Shown here piece after piece: positions 1-11,832 of a stretch of DNA of 64,000 bases. Made by a program: the position numbers and the translations under genes. Within the stretch, counting starts at the first letter, position 1. Each line of letters begins with the position of its first letter. The notes under the pieces were generated by a model. That model was not told the origin of the DNA, did no database searches, and was given only the letters and a program-made list of their open reading frames with translations. This DNA comes from Monodelphis domestica (Eukaryota; Chordata; Mammalia; Didelphimorphia; Didelphidae): assembly GCF_027887165.1 (NCBI RefSeq), contig NC_077227.1, forward strand, positions 346,671,707 through 346,735,706, written 5' to 3'.

Positions 1-184
1 ATGAAGAGGGTCTGCACCCAGACGGTGGCAGTGTCAGAGGAGAAAGGGGGAGCATATTACATAGATGTTGCAAAAGTAAACCAGCAGACCTTGGCAACAG
101 ATTTTATATTGGGGGTGAAAGATAGGGAAGAGTTAAGAATAACATCTAGGTCATGATCTTAAGAAACTGAGAGGATAATTTTGC

Positions 185-310
185 CTCCTTTTGTGCCTCT
201 GGACTAGTCGCATAACCTCCCTATGCAATTCTCTGCTACCATCAATTGCAGAAAAGGTAATGATCTTCATGGAGAGAGAGAGTTTCTTCAGAAAATTCTG
301 TATACATATG
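185..310 (+). repeat. Possible decayed tRNA-type SINE
   Basis: The order of short motifs (a CTGGACTAGTCGCATAACCT-like core, then CAATTGCAGAAAAGGTAATGA, then GGAGAGAGAGAGTTTCTTCA split over the line) resembles a marsupial SINE variant in which the tRNA-like core is followed by GTTGCAGAGAAGGTGCTGA and GAGGGAGTTTCCTCA. The copy is very diverged and only weakly supported. Confidence 0.35.
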
Positions 311-1540
311 TTATCACAAGTCTGACCCTTATCCTATTTTTTTCCTATGAAGATTTTTCAGTGCTTCAGAATTTAGCTCCAAGCCAATTGACTTAACAAG
401 CCTGTGTGTCAAGGCCTTGCTGGGTTTCTGGCTAGAACTAAGGAATCTAACCAACTCCACATTTACAGCTATTACTGTTAAGAGCGTGAGCTGCCCATAT
501 GTCTAGCTACTGCCCTTAGCAAGTTAAACAGGTATAGTCTGAGTCCCCTCAGGTGGCCCACTTTGTGCTTCTGCTGTGCTTTTCATTTCTGTGTAAGTGT
601 CTCACCAATATCCAGGGGTCACTTGTGTTAGATCTTGGGATCCTGTGTGACTCAATAGTCATATTACTTGCTGTGTCCATTACTCTCTTTAGTTAAGCCC
701 AACAGTCACAAGTTTGTTGGCAAAATCCAAGAATTAGAAAGATGCCTCAAATAATCAGAAGATGGATTTAGTCTTAGGAATAAGACAGGAACTAGGAAAA
801 AAGTTACAATATGCTAAATATATTAAATACATCTTCTTGCTCTTTTCACTTTTCCCCTTTTCAATTCTTCTTTCTCTCAACTACATTCAAATGTGATTCA
901 CTTCTCTTAGAGGCTGGTCCTAAATTGTGAACTTTTTCTTTGTAATTTCCTGTTAGAGGTAGGGAAAGTTTTAACATTTTCATTATCAAAAATAAACTCT
1001 AGTATCCCAAGGTGGAAGAATGGTAGTGATAAATTCATTCAGAAATCCATTGGTTGGACTGAAATCTCTGAAATGAGCACTTTCAGTAGGAGAAATTCTA
1101 GAGTTAAGACTTCCTACTGAACATTTCTCAAAGAGAGCCTTGAAACTCCCAGAACATACTCAAGAAGCAAGGGAAGAAAAGGACAAAGATACTTTCCAGG
1201 GTTCATACAGGTGGTGTGGTAGGTGTATATTCAACAACCTACTGGGAGTAATCAGCTGATGAATATAGGACTGCTTTGATGACTTAGAGCTTAAAATAGG
1301 AATGATGAATATGGAGCAATCTTTTAAATGTTAATGGAGGCAGTTTTGAAAAAGAAAATTGAGCCTATTATTTTAAAAAATTACCCATTGGTACAAATAT
1401 AATAGGTATATCTGGAATTTTTCCATTGAAATAGGTTTAATATTTTTTAACCAAACTTTTGATTTCATCAGTGTAGGGACCTCCTAGTAAGGAACTTCCT
1501 CTACAATTGCAAATGAACACACTATCTTCATGATATATTG
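311..1540. other. Intergenic, no gene seen
   Basis: AT-rich sequence with stop codons in all frames. No splice-flanked conserved coding block and no RNA gene could be recognised. Probably unrecognised old repeats and unique intergenic DNA. Confidence 0.5.
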
Positions 1541-1544
1541 GACA

Positions 1545-1725
1545 GAGTGCTGAAGTAGTAGTCAGGAAAACCTAGAGTGAAATTACACCTCAGATATCAG
1601 GTTGTTTGACCCTGGGCAAATCTCTTAAGTGCTCAAGGCCTTGGTTTACTCATCTGCAAAAAGAAGAATAAAATCAATGGTCTCTAAGATGCCTTTCAAC
1701 TCTAGAGCTATTATTCTAAAGTCAT
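1545..1725 (+). repeat. MIR/THER1-like CORE-SINE
   Basis: Contains TTTGACCCTGGGCAAATCTC, then CTCATCTGCAAAAAG, then a 3' part reading like GGTCTCTAAGATGCCTTTCA. This is the usual order for a plus-strand MIR/THER1 copy. Confidence 0.7.
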
Positions 1726-1734
1726 AGAGGGTTT

Positions 1735-1845
1735 CCTAGAGTACTAGAAGGCTAAAGTACATGGTGTGTCAGAGGTAGGATTAACCCTCAGGTTTCCTGA
1801 TTCTGAAACCAGCTCTCTATTCATTACTTCACAATGCCTGTCTTG
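1735..1845 (-). repeat. MIR-like SINE fragment
   Basis: GTGTCAGAGGTAGGATTAAC followed by CTCTCTATTCATTACTTCAC is the reverse complement of the 5' half of a MIR-type SINE. The 3' half is missing. Confidence 0.5.
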
Positions 1846-1849
1846 AAGT

Positions 1850-2925
1850 CCACAGGTCAAAAAATGCCAATGGCCTAGATGTGAATTCTTTCTTTTTTCA
1901 GGGGTGGGTACAGATTTGGGGGGTGGGGAGATAAAATTCTCTTTCCACTCTACTGTGACTCTTAAAACACATCCCCATTTCTGTGTTTTAACCTTTTCTA
2001 CAATTCTTCAGCTTTAAATCTGCCAGTTATTCATCAAGTTAATGGCTTTAATCTGTTTTCTCTCTTTACATTTTCCCTATCAATTCCTCTTTCTGCCATT
2101 TACAAGCCTAACATGCCGGGGAGATCAGTCGCAATTGACTCCTTTCCCAGAGGCTGGTACTCAAATCTGGAGATTAACTGGAGCCTGATGTTCTCACTCA
2201 TTCTTAGTGTCACACGGTGGCTGAACCAATATTGAGACTTATAGTCTACATTTGAGTTCATTTTATTCTCAGTATTTTGTATCTGCAAGCAAAGTATCTG
2301 TTGAGTTTGTTTTAATAACAAGGTTGCAGAGGGGAAATGCCAACTGAATTCATTACTAAAATAGATTGAAACTACACAAACAAGCTATAGGGGGAAATGC
2401 TCCAGAGAAACTTTGTCTTCTAAAACTCAGAGGTTAGAAATTGACAATCAATGAAACTCATTCTATGTTTCACTGGGAGATAATATCCTCAGGCAACACC
2501 TGTAGAGTACAGCTTAACCTTTTCACTGGAGACCTCTATCTCATTCTATCTAGTTAGCAAAAGAAGTGTCATAGCCGACCATAGCCCTGTTTTGTTCTTT
2601 CTAATAAATTTCCCAGTTTATGTACTAGGAAAAAGTAAATACAACACCTTAGTTTAGGAAAAGACATCAAATTCATTTCCCCAGATGTCATCTGTAAAGT
2701 AGAATATTGAGAGAATAAAGCTGCCAAGGAAGCCTCTGTAGAGGTTGGAGGATTGGCTGTGCCATCATTCAGTTGACATTCAGCTCCATCTTCTGTATCT
2801 CCTTATCTGTAAAATGGCTTTGAAATTTAAAAATCTGGGTTTTAACAGAGGACTTAACTATCCATGTAACCTTAAACAAATCAATTTACCACTCAGTCTC
2901 AATTTTCTTATTTATGAAAAAGAAA
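1850..2925. other. Intergenic, no gene seen
   Basis: No supportable gene. Short open frames (up to 73 codons) lack codon bias, recognisable domains or splice context. One G-rich run lies near 1,915-1,930. Confidence 0.5.
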
Positions 2926-2929
2926 TGCA

Positions 2930-3045
2930 GTGTAGTATAATAGATAGACCATTGGTCTTCCTTCTATCAGTCAAGAAAACAGTTCAAGCAATACCTCCCA
3001 AATATACTAATATGGTGACCCTGGGTCCACCACTAAACTTCTAGT
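2930..3045 (+). repeat. Weak SINE remnant
   Basis: GTGTAGTATAATAGATAGAC and ATGGTGACCCTGGGTCCACC keep the spacing of tRNA-derived SINE A/B regions, but divergence is high. Confidence 0.35.
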
Positions 3046-3234
3046 GTTGAAGGCAACTCTCTGGAATTATAGATTACAGAGAATTCACTGGTTTACATTG
3101 GTAGAATAAATTCCTCCCTGAGAGTACCCCGAGTCATTGAAATCACAAGTATAGTTGCTGTTGTTGTTGCTTTAATTTGGAAATAACCTACTTCACAGGG
3201 TTATTGTGAAGAACAAACAAGATAATATAGGAAA

Positions 3235-3405
3235 AGTCAGTCAACAAACTCATACTACACCCCTACTATGTGTCTGACACTGGGACAAACTTGAAGGATA
3301 TAAAGGTAAAAGACAGTCCCCATCCTCACTTACAGTCTAACATGAAAGAAATTATGTACAAATAAAAATAAAACCAGATAGTATTGGATGGGAAAGAGCT
3401 TGACA
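3235..3405 (-). repeat. L2 LINE 3' end, antisense
   Basis: Reads CTACTATGTGTCTGACACTG, then AAAGACAGTCCCCATCCTCA, then ACAGTCTAACATG. This is the reverse complement of the L2 3' terminus (CAGTGCCTGGCACATAGTAG type). Confidence 0.65.
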
Positions 3406-3609
3406 AACTTCAAAGTGCTATATAATGTGAACAGTTATTAATCTATCACTGTGGCTAGTGAGGTACCACTCAGCTGAGACCACCAGGGTGGGTAACCTGC
3501 ACTAGTCCATGTCCTTTACTTGGCAAAATGGTTTGCCTTGGGTTCATTGCTCTGTAGCTTCCTTACTTTTCAATAGAAAAATCAGACTCCTCAGTGTTTC
3601 ATTTCTATT

Positions 3610-3805
3610 TTTTAACCCTTACCTTCCATCTTAGAATTAATATTGTGCATTGCTTCCTAGGAAAGAAGATCAATAAAGGCTGAGCAATTGGGGTTAAGTG
3701 ACTTGCCCAGGGTCATACAGCTAGGAAGTATCTGAGGCCAGATTTGAGCCTAGGACCTTCTTTCTTTAGACCTGGATCCCTATCTACTGAGATAGCAAAA
3801 CAGAT
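3610..3805 (-). repeat. Type A (MON1-like) SINE
   Basis: Starts with TTTTTAACCCTTACCTTCCA and contains GTTAAGTGACTTGCCCAGGG, both reverse complements of the SINE tail and core. It ends at the tRNA-like head near CTATCTACTGAGATAGC. Nearly complete and moderately diverged. Confidence 0.85.
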
Positions 3806-5149
3806 AGAGACTGCCTCTCTCAGTATTTCATTTCAATCCAACCTGGATTCGCAAGTAACATGTTTACCTACTTAGCCTGGGTCTAGGATCCCCACTGCCT
3901 TTCAAGAGGACAAGTAAAGGAAAAAATATTCAACATTAATTAACAATAGAACATGTCCTTTTATTCTCACAGAGTAAAGATAACTAGAAATCACAGTATA
4001 TATCACAGATAATTAAAACCAAATTCAGCAATCTACATTATTCCTATTGGTACAGAGAACTAAGAGGACAATGCTTAAGCCAGACCTGAAGATAACAGTG
4101 TTTACTAGACTGCTGATTAGCTGTGTTACATTTTACCTCTGTACTAGCATTGATAAATGAAAAAGGCAACCATGATATTCCTTGTATTGTAGTATCTCTT
4201 GCCAGAGGGGTTTTTCTTCAGTTAAAGAGTCCCAATTATAAACTCTCTGCTTCTGCTGATGTTGCCATCATAAGTGCTCTAGTAGGAGCTCCTGGTTCCA
4301 ACCTGCCTCACCTGATGCTCAAGTACTCTCTCATCTCCCTTCTACTCTGTGGTGGGGAAGGTGGAAAGAGACTACATGTAGTTCCATATCCCACAAGGCC
4401 CTCTTCAAAGGAAAGAAGACACATGAAGGAGAAGGTCCCATGCCAGGAAAGATGTACTTATGGCTTCATGGCCAAGTTGGTGATTTGATGAGGCCACCCT
4501 CCCTGACCAAACTGTCCACATAGCCTGGATCCATCCTCTCACATGGCAAGCATTGGATAAAAAACTTGATCTAAGTGAGAAAGGTGACAAGGAGCATTGG
4601 GAATTCTGAAATCTCTCTTGAGAAAACATATATGGTAAGTGGCAATAATATTTTTAATGACCTTTCATTTCTGTAGCACTTTAAAAAGTCCTTAATAGCA
4701 GCAAGAAGTAACCACCATGCCTGGTGTGGAGCCCAGCAGTCTTCCCTAGAAATGTTAAAACTGACAGAATCCTCTTAACCAGCAGGTTTTTGATTAATTC
4801 CTTTTTCCAGGTTTCTTTCTTTGACTAACCCTCCCTGGTTCCCATGAGCATAATGATAATATGAGAGTTGCTGCCCCCAGATTGTGGAAAATAGACTCAC
4901 TCCATGTTCTAAGCTTTAGAAACAAAGGATAGGAAAATGAATGTGGGGACCCTACTGGTCAGGGATTTAGAACTACTGCTCATTTTGGTGCCCCTTTTTG
5001 CTGGTTAATGGCCTGGTTTGGATAGGGAGATTAAGTTATCTTATTCACTTATTAAAAATAAAATTGTAGATTATTCACTACTTAAAGAGCTGTCTTAATC
5101 TTTTCTAGAGTTATTAAACAGTCATTCTCCCTAGCACTTTAGCCTCTAG
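3806..5149. other. Intergenic with one unassigned 121-codon frame
   Basis: A plus-strand frame at 4,126-4,488 runs 121 codons, but its protein matches nothing I recognise. It shows no splice sites or coding composition, and an unrelated frame on the other strand overlaps it. I regard it as chance. The rest is AT-rich without a recognisable gene. Confidence 0.45.
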
Positions 5150-5330
5150 AGTTCCCAGGATCATAAATTAGAGCTAGAAGGAATGTTCTAGGTGATCTAG
5201 TCCATTTTTCAATTGACAAATGAGCTAAACTCAGAGCGCGATTTGACCAAGTTCACATAGGTGGTAGGAAGAGTCATTATTAGAACCCAGGTTCTCTGAA
5301 TCCAAATATAGCAATTTTTGCACTAGACTG
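5150..5330 (-). repeat. MIR-like SINE
   Basis: AGAGCTAGAAGGAATGTTCT followed by TTGACAAATGAGCTAAACTC, then CCAAGTTCACATAGGTGGTA, is the minus-strand MIR order. Confidence 0.65.
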
Positions 5331-5839
5331 TTCATTTTTCATTTTCTGCACAATAACAATCCTGGTAGCCTGCTTGAAGGTAGTTGCAAAAGTAAAAATG
5401 CCAGCAGAACATTTGAGCATATGACAGGGAAGAGAAATATAAAAGAAGGAAAAGAAAAGCTCATTAATGGAGAAGTGAAAGAATCTTTTTGATGTTTCCA
5501 AAGGGCTGTGAGTGCTTGAGTAGGAGGCAGGAGTAGAAAAAGGGTTGTGTTGTTCAGTGGGTCTATGCTTATGCTAAGGTGGGTATCAAGTATGACAAAA
5601 GAAAGAAAGAAAAGAATTAAGTGACAAACTGTGTGTATGTTATTAATTACGAGCAATAGAGATGATAACAAGAAGCCTGAAGACAAGGCTATGTCATTTA
5701 ATGAAGGATTTTTTTCACTATTATTAACTGAAATAATGCTTCATGAAACTTGCTTTGAGAGGAGGAGAAGGGTGTAGACTTGACATTCACCACAATTCAG
5801 CAAATGAGACCTGGGAAGCCTGAGGAATTTGTTTTCTTT

Positions 5840-5855
5840 AAATACTGGCAATAGG
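5840..5855. repeat. 5' target-site duplication of the full-length L1
   Basis: AAATACTGGCAATAGG is repeated exactly at 12,492-12,507, directly after the distal A-rich tail. The preceding T also matches, giving a 17-base identity. The junction (bottom strand TATTT/AA) suits an L1 endonuclease nick. Confidence 0.95.
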
Positions 5856-6526
5856 GGACTTCCGGTTAAGATGGCGGCTTAGAGAAAGCTAAAGCTCAGA
5901 TCTCCGGAAAACCCTTCCCAACCGATCTCAAACGATAAGCTCCTAAGGCGCCGAAATCCAAAACGATCAACAGCACAGACCCTGGGAACCCTCCTCCTGG
6001 ACCTGGACCCGGTTCAAAAGGTACGGCTCCCCTTAAAAGCCAGAACCCGAGATCACTCGGACCTCAGGGGTAGGAGCGCAGAGTCCAAGGCTCCTGGAAG
6101 CCGCAGCCCGGCCGGGCTCAGAGAGCAGAACCCTCAGGGCCTTCTACAGTCCCGGTGAAAGTTACTGCCTGGGGCTTCCACTGCAGAGAGCTGGTCGAAA
6201 CAACAGCAACCCTCAGGGCGGGCAAGACAGCCTCACGGGCTGGATCCTGCTATCCAAGTCTCAGTGAAAGTCCTTGCCCTCAGAGCTTGGGCTAGCTGCA
6301 GCCCATCCCCCCGCAGGCTGACGAAACAGCCTCACAGCCAGCGATTCTGAAGGCAACTTCCGGAAAGCGAGCCGGGGGAGAGTGTGGCCTCGTGGTCCGA
6401 CCCTTCCATTCCAGTTCCAGTGAGGCATATTCAGTTTAACCCAGGGAAAGCTCATAGAACCATCTGCCCAGGACTGCCTCTGAACACCAGACAGAGGCAA
6501 GAAAAACTAATCCTCCACATTCAGAA
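5856..6526 (+). promoter_or_regulatory. L1 5'UTR with internal promoter motifs
   Basis: The first bases carry an ETS-type site ACTTCCGG at 5,858-5,865 followed two bases later by a YY1-type site AAGATGGCGG at 5,868-5,877. A second ACTTCCGG lies at 6,356-6,363. The region is GC- and CpG-richer than its surroundings. YY1 sites near position +10 to +20 direct correct start-site use in human L1. Equivalent function here is inferred from motif and position. Confidence 0.75.
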
Positions 6527-7492
6527 ATGGCAAACTCCACAGAACCACAGAAGCCCCAAAATACCAAGAAAAATAAGAAGAAAGGGGCGACTTTGGACAC
6601 ATTCTATGGAGCCAAAATACAAAATACAGAGCAGACAGAAGATAATATAAAAGAAAATGCTCCAAAACCTTCCAAAGGAAATGGAAACTCTCCACAAACC
6701 TATGAAGAATTTGAATCAGAAATGACCAAAAAGATGGAAGCCTTCTGGGAGGAAAAGTTGGAAATAATGCAAAAGAAATTCACGCATCTACAAAACCAGT
6801 TTGACCAAACTGTAAAAGAAAACCAGGCTTTAAAGGCCAGAATCAGGCAGCTGGAAGACAACGATCGTGTAAAAGAGCAAGAATCAATAAAGCAAAGCCA
6901 AAATACCAAGAAATTAGAAGAGAACATAAAATATCTCACCGACAAGGTGATAGATCTGGAAAATAGGGGGAGAAGGGATAATTTAAGAATAATTGGACTC
7001 CCAGAAAAGCCAGAAATAAACACCAAACTGGACATGGTGATACAAGATATAATCAAAGAAAATTGCCCAGAGATTCTAGAACAAGGGGGCAATACAGCCA
7101 CTGACAGAGCTCACAGAACACCTTCTACACTAAACCCCCAAAAGACAACTCCCAGGAATGTAATTGCCAAATTCCAAAGCTATCAAACAAAAGAAAAAAT
7201 CCTACAGGAAGCCAGAAAAAGACAATTTAGATATAAAGGAATGCCAATCAGGGTCACCCAAGACCTTGCAAGTTCTACTCTGAATGATCGTAAGGCATGG
7301 AACATGATCTTCAGAAAGGCAAGAGAGCTGGGTCTCCAACCAAGAATCAGCTACCCAGCAAAACTGACTATATACTTCCAAGGGAAAGTATGGGCATTCA
7401 ACAAAATAGAAGACTTCCAACTTTTTGCAAAGAAAAGACCAGAGCTCTGTGGAAAGTTTGATACCGAAAATCAAAGAGCAAGGAATACCTGA
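6527..7492 (+). CDS. L1 ORF1 protein (RNA-binding, trimeric chaperone type)
   Basis: Intact 321-residue ORF1. In L1 this protein trimerises, coats L1 RNA and acts as a nucleic acid chaperone in cytoplasmic particles. Visible layout: a basic, low-complexity N-terminus (about 1-60, with a KKNKKK cluster near 14-19); a heptad-rich coiled coil (about 65-147, including KENQALKARIRQLEDND); an RRM-like domain starting at RRDNLRIIGLPE (149-160) and running to about 245; and a C-terminal domain with QPRISYPAKL (271-280), a strongly conserved L1 signature. The start ATG follows the 5'UTR directly. The length is close to the 338 residues of human ORF1p. No stop or frameshift is present. Confidence 0.95.
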   Translation: MANSTEPQKPQNTKKNKKKGATLDTFYGAKIQNTEQTEDNIKENAPKPSKGNGNSPQTYEEFESEMTKKMEAFWEEKLEIMQKKFTHLQNQFDQTVKENQALKARIRQLEDNDRVKEQESIKQSQNTKKLEENIKYLTDKVIDLENRGRRDNLRIIGLPEKPEINTKLDMVIQDIIKENCPEILEQGGNTATDRAHRTPSTLNPQKTTPRNVIAKFQSYQTKEKILQEARKRQFRYKGMPIRVTQDLASSTLNDRKAWNMIFRKARELGLQPRISYPAKLTIYFQGKVWAFNKIEDFQLFAKKRPELCGKFDTENQRARNT

Positions 7493-8025
7493 AAAGGTAA
7501 ATATTAAGGAAAGGGGAAAATGTTATCTTCTTCTTTAACTCAAACTCTCTTCTATAAGGACTACATTTATATCAACCTATGTATACTAACATGTGGGGAA
7601 AATGTAATGTATAAATAGGGGGTAAAAAAAGACCAAATAGAATAATCATTCTCACACAAAGATTCACATGGGAAGGGGAGGGGAAGAAAACTCCTATAAG
7701 AAGGAGAGGAAGAGAGGGGGGGGGGGTTACTTAAACCTCAATCTCAGGGAAATCAGCTCTGAGAGGGAAAAACATCCAGATCCATTGGGATCTTGAATTC
7801 TATCTTACCCAACAAGGGTAAGGAGAAGGGGAAACCAAGGGGGGGAGGGGGAGAGGGAGAACAAAAAGGGAGGGAAAGAGAGGGGGGAGGGGGAGGGAAC
7901 AAAAAGGGAGGGACTAAAAAGGGAAACATCAAGGGAGGGGACAAGGGGGACTGATTCAAAGTAAATCACTGGACTAAAAGGTAGAGCCGAAGAAGAAAAG
8001 GTTAGAATTAGGGAAGGCAATCAAA
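7493..8025 (+). other. L1 inter-ORF region, G-rich with 38-bp repeats
   Basis: A 533-bp non-coding spacer between ORF1 and ORF2. The second half is strongly purine-rich on the sense strand: a run of twelve or more G near 7,716-7,726 and many G3-G7 blocks between 7,838 and 7,950. ACAAAAAGGGAGGGA occurs at 7,861 and again at 7,899, giving a 38-bp tandem period. Such G blocks could form RNA or DNA quadruplexes. A role in ORF2 translation is only a possibility. Confidence 0.85.
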
Positions 8026-11000
8026 ATGCCAGGGAGTCCACAAATGACAATCATAACTTTGAACGTGAATGGGATGAACTCACCCATAAAACGTAGACGA
8101 ATAGCAGAATGGATTAGAATCCAAAACCCTACCATATGTTGTCTTCAAGAAACACACATGAGGCGGGTTGACACCCACAAGGACAGAATTAAAGGATGGA
8201 GTAAGACCTTCTGGGCTTCAACTGATAGAAAGAAGGCAGGAGTGGTAATCATGATATCTGATAAAGCCAATGCAAAAATAGACCTGATCAAAAGGGATAG
8301 GGAAGGTAATTATATTTTGTTAAAAGGGACTATAGACAATGAGGAAATATCATTAATCAATATGTATGCACCAAATAATATAGCACCCAAATTTCTAATG
8401 GAGAAACTAGGAGAATTGAAGGAAGAAATAGACAATAAAACCATACTAGTGGGAGACTTAAACCAACCATTATCAAATTTAGATAAATCAAATCAAAAAA
8501 TAAATAAGAAAGAGGTAAAAGAAGTGAATGAAATCTTAGAAAAATTAGAATTAATAGACATATGGAGAAAAATAAATAGGGATAAAAAGGAATACACCTT
8601 CTTCTCAGCACCACATGGCACATTCACAAAAATTGACCATACATTAGGTCACAGAAACATAGCACACAAATGCAGAAAAGCAGAAATAATGAATGCAGCC
8701 TTCTCAGATCACAAGGCAATAAAAATAATGATTAGTAATGGTACATGGAAAACCAAATCTAAAACCAATTGGAAATTAAACAATATGATACTCCAAAACC
8801 GTTTAGTTAAAGAAGAAATCATAGAAACAATTAATAATTTCATCAAGGAAAATGACAATGGCGAAACATCCTTTCAAACCTTTTGGGATGCAGCCAAAGC
8901 GGTAATCAGAGGTAAATTCATATCCCTGAATGCTTATATTAACAAACAAGGGAGAGCAGAGATCAATCAATTGGAAATGCAAATGAAAAAACTGGAAAGC
9001 GATCAAATTAAAAACCCCCAGCAGAAAACCAAATTAGAAATCCTAAAAATTAAGGGAGAAATTAATAAAATCGAAAGTGATAGAACTATTGATTTAATAA
9101 ATGAGACAAGAAGCTGGTACTTTGAAAAAACAAACAAAATAGACAAGGTACTGGTCAATCTAGTTAAAAAAAGGAAGGAAGAAAAGCAAATTCACAGCAT
9201 TAAAGATGAAAAGGGGGACAGCACCTCCAATGAGGAGGAAATTAAGGCAATCATTAGAAATTACTTTGCCCAATTATATGGCAATAAATACACCAACTTA
9301 GGAGAAATGGATGAATATATACAAAAATACAAACTGCCTAGACTAACAGAAGAGGAAATAGAATTCCTAAATAATCCCATATCAGAAATTGAAATCCAAC
9401 AAGCCATCAAAGAACTTCCTAAGAAAAAGTCCCCAGGGCCTGATGGATTCACCTGTGAATTCTATCAAACATTCAGAGAACAGTTAATCCCAATACTATA
9501 CAAACTATTTGACATAATAAGCAAAGAGGGAGTTCTACCAAACTCCTTTTACGACACAAACATGGTACTGATTCCAAAACCAGGCAGGTCAAAAACAGAG
9601 AAAGAAAACTATAGACCAATCTCCCTAATGAATATAGATGCAAAAATCTTAAATAGGATACTAGCAAAAAGACTCCAGCAAGTGATCAGAAGGATCATTC
9701 ACCATGATCAAGTAGGATTCATACCAGGGATGCAGGGCTGGTTCAACATTAGGAAAACCATCCACATAATTGACCACATCAACAAGCAAACTAGCAAGAA
9801 TCACATGATTATTTCAATAGATGCAGAAAAAGCCTTTGATAAAATACAACACCCATTCCTATTAAAAACACTAGAAAGCATAGGAATAGAAGGGTCATTC
9901 CTAAAAATAATAAACAGTATATATCTAAAACCAACAGCTAATATCATCTGCAATGGGGATAAACTAGATGCATTCCCAATAAGATCAGGAGTGAAACAAG
10001 GATGCCCATTATCACCTCTACTATTTGACATTGTACTAGAAACACTAGCAGTAGCAATTAGAGAAGATAAAGGAATTGAAGGCATCAAAATAGGCAAGGA
10101 GGAGACCAAGTTATCACTCTTTGCGGATGACATGATGGTCTACTTAAAGAATCCTAGAGATTCAACCAAAAAGCTAATTGAAATAATCAACAACTTTAGC
10201 AAAGTTGCAGGATACAAAATAAACCCACATAAATCATCAGCTTTTCTATATATCTCCAACACAGCTCAGCAGCAAGAACTAGAAAGAGAAATCCCATTCA
10301 AAATCACCTTAGACAAAATAAAATACCTAGGAATCTACCTCCCAAGACAAACACAGGAACTATATGAACACAACTACAAAACACTCGCCACACAACTAAA
10401 ACTAGACTTGAACAAATGGAAAAACATTAACTGCTCATGGATAGGACGAGCCAATATAATAAAAATGACCATCCTACCCAAACTTATTTATCTATTTAGT
10501 GCCATACCCATTGAACTACCAAAATACTTCTTCACTGATTTAGAAAAAACCATAACAAAGTTCATTTGGAAGAACAAAAGATCAAGGATATCCAGGGAAA
10601 TAATGAAAAAAAACACATATGATGGGGGCCTTGCAGTCCCTGACCTAAAACTATATTACAAAGCAGCAGTCATCAAAACAATTTGGTACTGGCTAAGAAA
10701 CAGAAAGGAAGATCAGTGGAATAGACTGGGGGAAAGCGACCTCAGCAAGACAGTATACGATAAACCCAAAGATCCCAGCTTTTGGGACAAAAATCCACTA
10801 TTCGATAAAAACTGCTGGGAAAATTGGAAGACAGTGTGGGAGAGACTAGGAATAGATCAACACCTCACACCCTACACCAAGATAAATTCAAAATGGGTGA
10901 GTGACTTAAACATAAAGAAGGAAACCATAAGTAAATTGGGTAAACACAGAATAGTATACATGTCAGACCTTTGGGAGGGGAAAGGCTTTAAAACCAAGCA

Positions 11001-11832
11001 AGATATAGAAAGAATCACAAAATGTAAAATAAATAATTTTGACTACATCAAACTAAAAAGCTTTTGTACAAACAAAACCAATATAACTAAAATCAGAAGG
11101 GAAACAACAAATTGGGAAAAAATCTTCATAGAAACCTCTGACAAAGGTTTAATTACTCATATTTATAAAGAACTAAATCAATTGTACAAAAAATCAAGCC
11201 ATTCTCCAATTGATAAATGGGCAAGGGAAATGGATAGGCAGTTCTCAGATAAAGAAATCAAAACTATTAACAAGCACATGAAGAAGTGTTCTACATCTCT
11301 TATAATCAGAGAGATGCAAATCAAAACAACTCTGAGGTATCACCTCACACCTAGCAGATTGGCTAACATAACAGCTAAGGAAAGTAATGAATGCTGGAGG
11401 GGATGTGGCAAAATAGGGACATTAATTCATTGCTGGTGGAGCTGTGAACTGATCCAACCATTCTGGAGGGCAATTTGGAACTATGCCCAAAGGGTGCTAA
11501 AAGAATATCTACCCTTTGACCCAGCCATAGCACTGCTGGGTCTGTACCCCAAAGAGATAATGGACACAAAGACTTGTACAAAAATATTCATAGCTGCGCT
11601 CTTTGTGGTGGCCCAAAACTGGAAAATGAGGGGATGCCCATCAATTGGGGAATGGCTGAACAAACTGTGGTATATGTTGGTGATGGAGTACTATTGTGCT
11701 AAAAGGAATAATAAAGTGGAGAAGTTCCATGGAGACTGGAACAACCTCCAGGAAGTGATGCAGAGCGAGAGGAGCAGAACCAGGAGAACATTGTACACAG
11801 AGACAAACACACTGTGGTATCATCGAACGTAA
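8026..11832 (+). CDS. L1 ORF2 protein (endonuclease and reverse transcriptase)
   Basis: Intact 1,268-residue ORF2, against 1,275 in human. It nicks target DNA and reverse-transcribes L1 RNA by target-primed reverse transcription. The N-terminal APE-like endonuclease (about 1-235) keeps N13 in TLNVNG, E42 in QETH, D144 and N146 in GDLNQPL, and D228/H229 in SDH. The Z region carries SPGPDGF (469-475). The reverse transcriptase has NYRPISL (528-534), D599 in [19 protein letters not shown] (655-664) and the catalytic FADD (699-702). The C-terminal zinc-knuckle-like segment has C1123, C1127, H1135 and C1140. All catalytic residues expected for an active enzyme are present. GDLN replaces the GDFN of human L1, a conservative change outside the catalytic pair. 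No stops or frameshifts are seen. Confidence 0.97.
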   Translation: MPGSPQMTIITLNVNGMNSPIKRRRIAEWIRIQNPTICCLQETHMRRVDTHKDRIKGWSKTFWASTDRKKAGVVIMISDKANAKIDLIKRDREGNYILLKGTIDNEEISLINMYAPNNIAPKFLMEKLGELKEEIDNKTILVGDLNQPLSNLDKSNQKINKKEVKEVNEILEKLELIDIWRKINRDKKEYTFFSAPHGTFTKIDHTLGHRNIAHKCRKAEIMNAAFSDHKAIKIMISNGTWKTKSKTNWKLNNMILQNRLVKEEIIETINNFIKENDNGETSFQTFWDAAKAVIRGKFISLNAYINKQGRAEINQLEMQMKKLESDQIKNPQQKTKLEILKIKGEINKIESDRTIDLINETRSWYFEKTNKIDKVLVNLVKKRKEEKQIHSIKDEKGDSTSNEEEIKAIIRNYFAQLYGNKYTNLGEMDEYIQKYKLPRLTEEEIEFLNNPISEIEIQQAIKELPKKKSPGPDGFTCEFYQTFREQLIPILYKLFDIISKEGVLPNSFYDTNMVLIPKPGRSKTEKENYRPISLMNIDAKILNRILAKRLQQVIRRIIHHDQVGFIPGMQGWFNIRKTIHIIDHINKQTSKNHMIISIDAEKAFDKIQHPFLLKTLESIGIEGSFLKIINSIYLKPTANIICNGDKLDAFPIRSGVKQGCPLSPLLFDIVLETLAVAIREDKGIEGIKIGKEETKLSLFADDMMVYLKNPRDSTKKLIEIINNFSKVAGYKINPHKSSAFLYISNTAQQQELEREIPFKITLDKIKYLGIYLPRQTQELYEHNYKTLATQLKLDLNKWKNINCSWIGRANIIKMTILPKLIYLFSAIPIELPKYFFTDLEKTITKFIWKNKRSRISREIMKKNTYDGGLAVPDLKLYYKAAVIKTIWYWLRNRKEDQWNRLGESDLSKTVYDKPKDPSFWDKNPLFDKNCWENWKTVWERLGIDQHLTPYTKINSKWVSDLNIKKETISKLGKHRIVYMSDLWEGKGFKTKQDIERITKCKINNFDYIKLKSFCTNKTNITKIRRETTNWEKIFIETSDKGLITHIYKELNQLYKKSSHSPIDKWAREMDRQFSDKEIKTINKHMKKCSTSLIIREMQIKTTLRYHLTPSRLANITAKESNECWRGCGKIGTLIHCWWSCELIQPFWRAIWNYAQRVLKEYLPFDPAIALLGLYPKEIMDTKTCTKIFIAALFVVAQNWKMRGCPSIGEWLNKLWYMLVMEYYCAKRNNKVEKFHGDWNNLQEVMQSERSRTRRTLYTETNTLWYHRT

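Noticed and set aside
4126..4488. 121-codon plus-strand frame
   Set aside because: No recognisable domain, no splice or promoter context, composition as in surrounding non-coding DNA.
6700..7474. Minus-strand frames of 90-133 codons under L1 ORF1
   Set aside because: Shadows of the ORF1 coding strand.
7753..8020. Proline/serine-rich minus-strand frames
   Set aside because: Complement of the G-rich inter-ORF tract.
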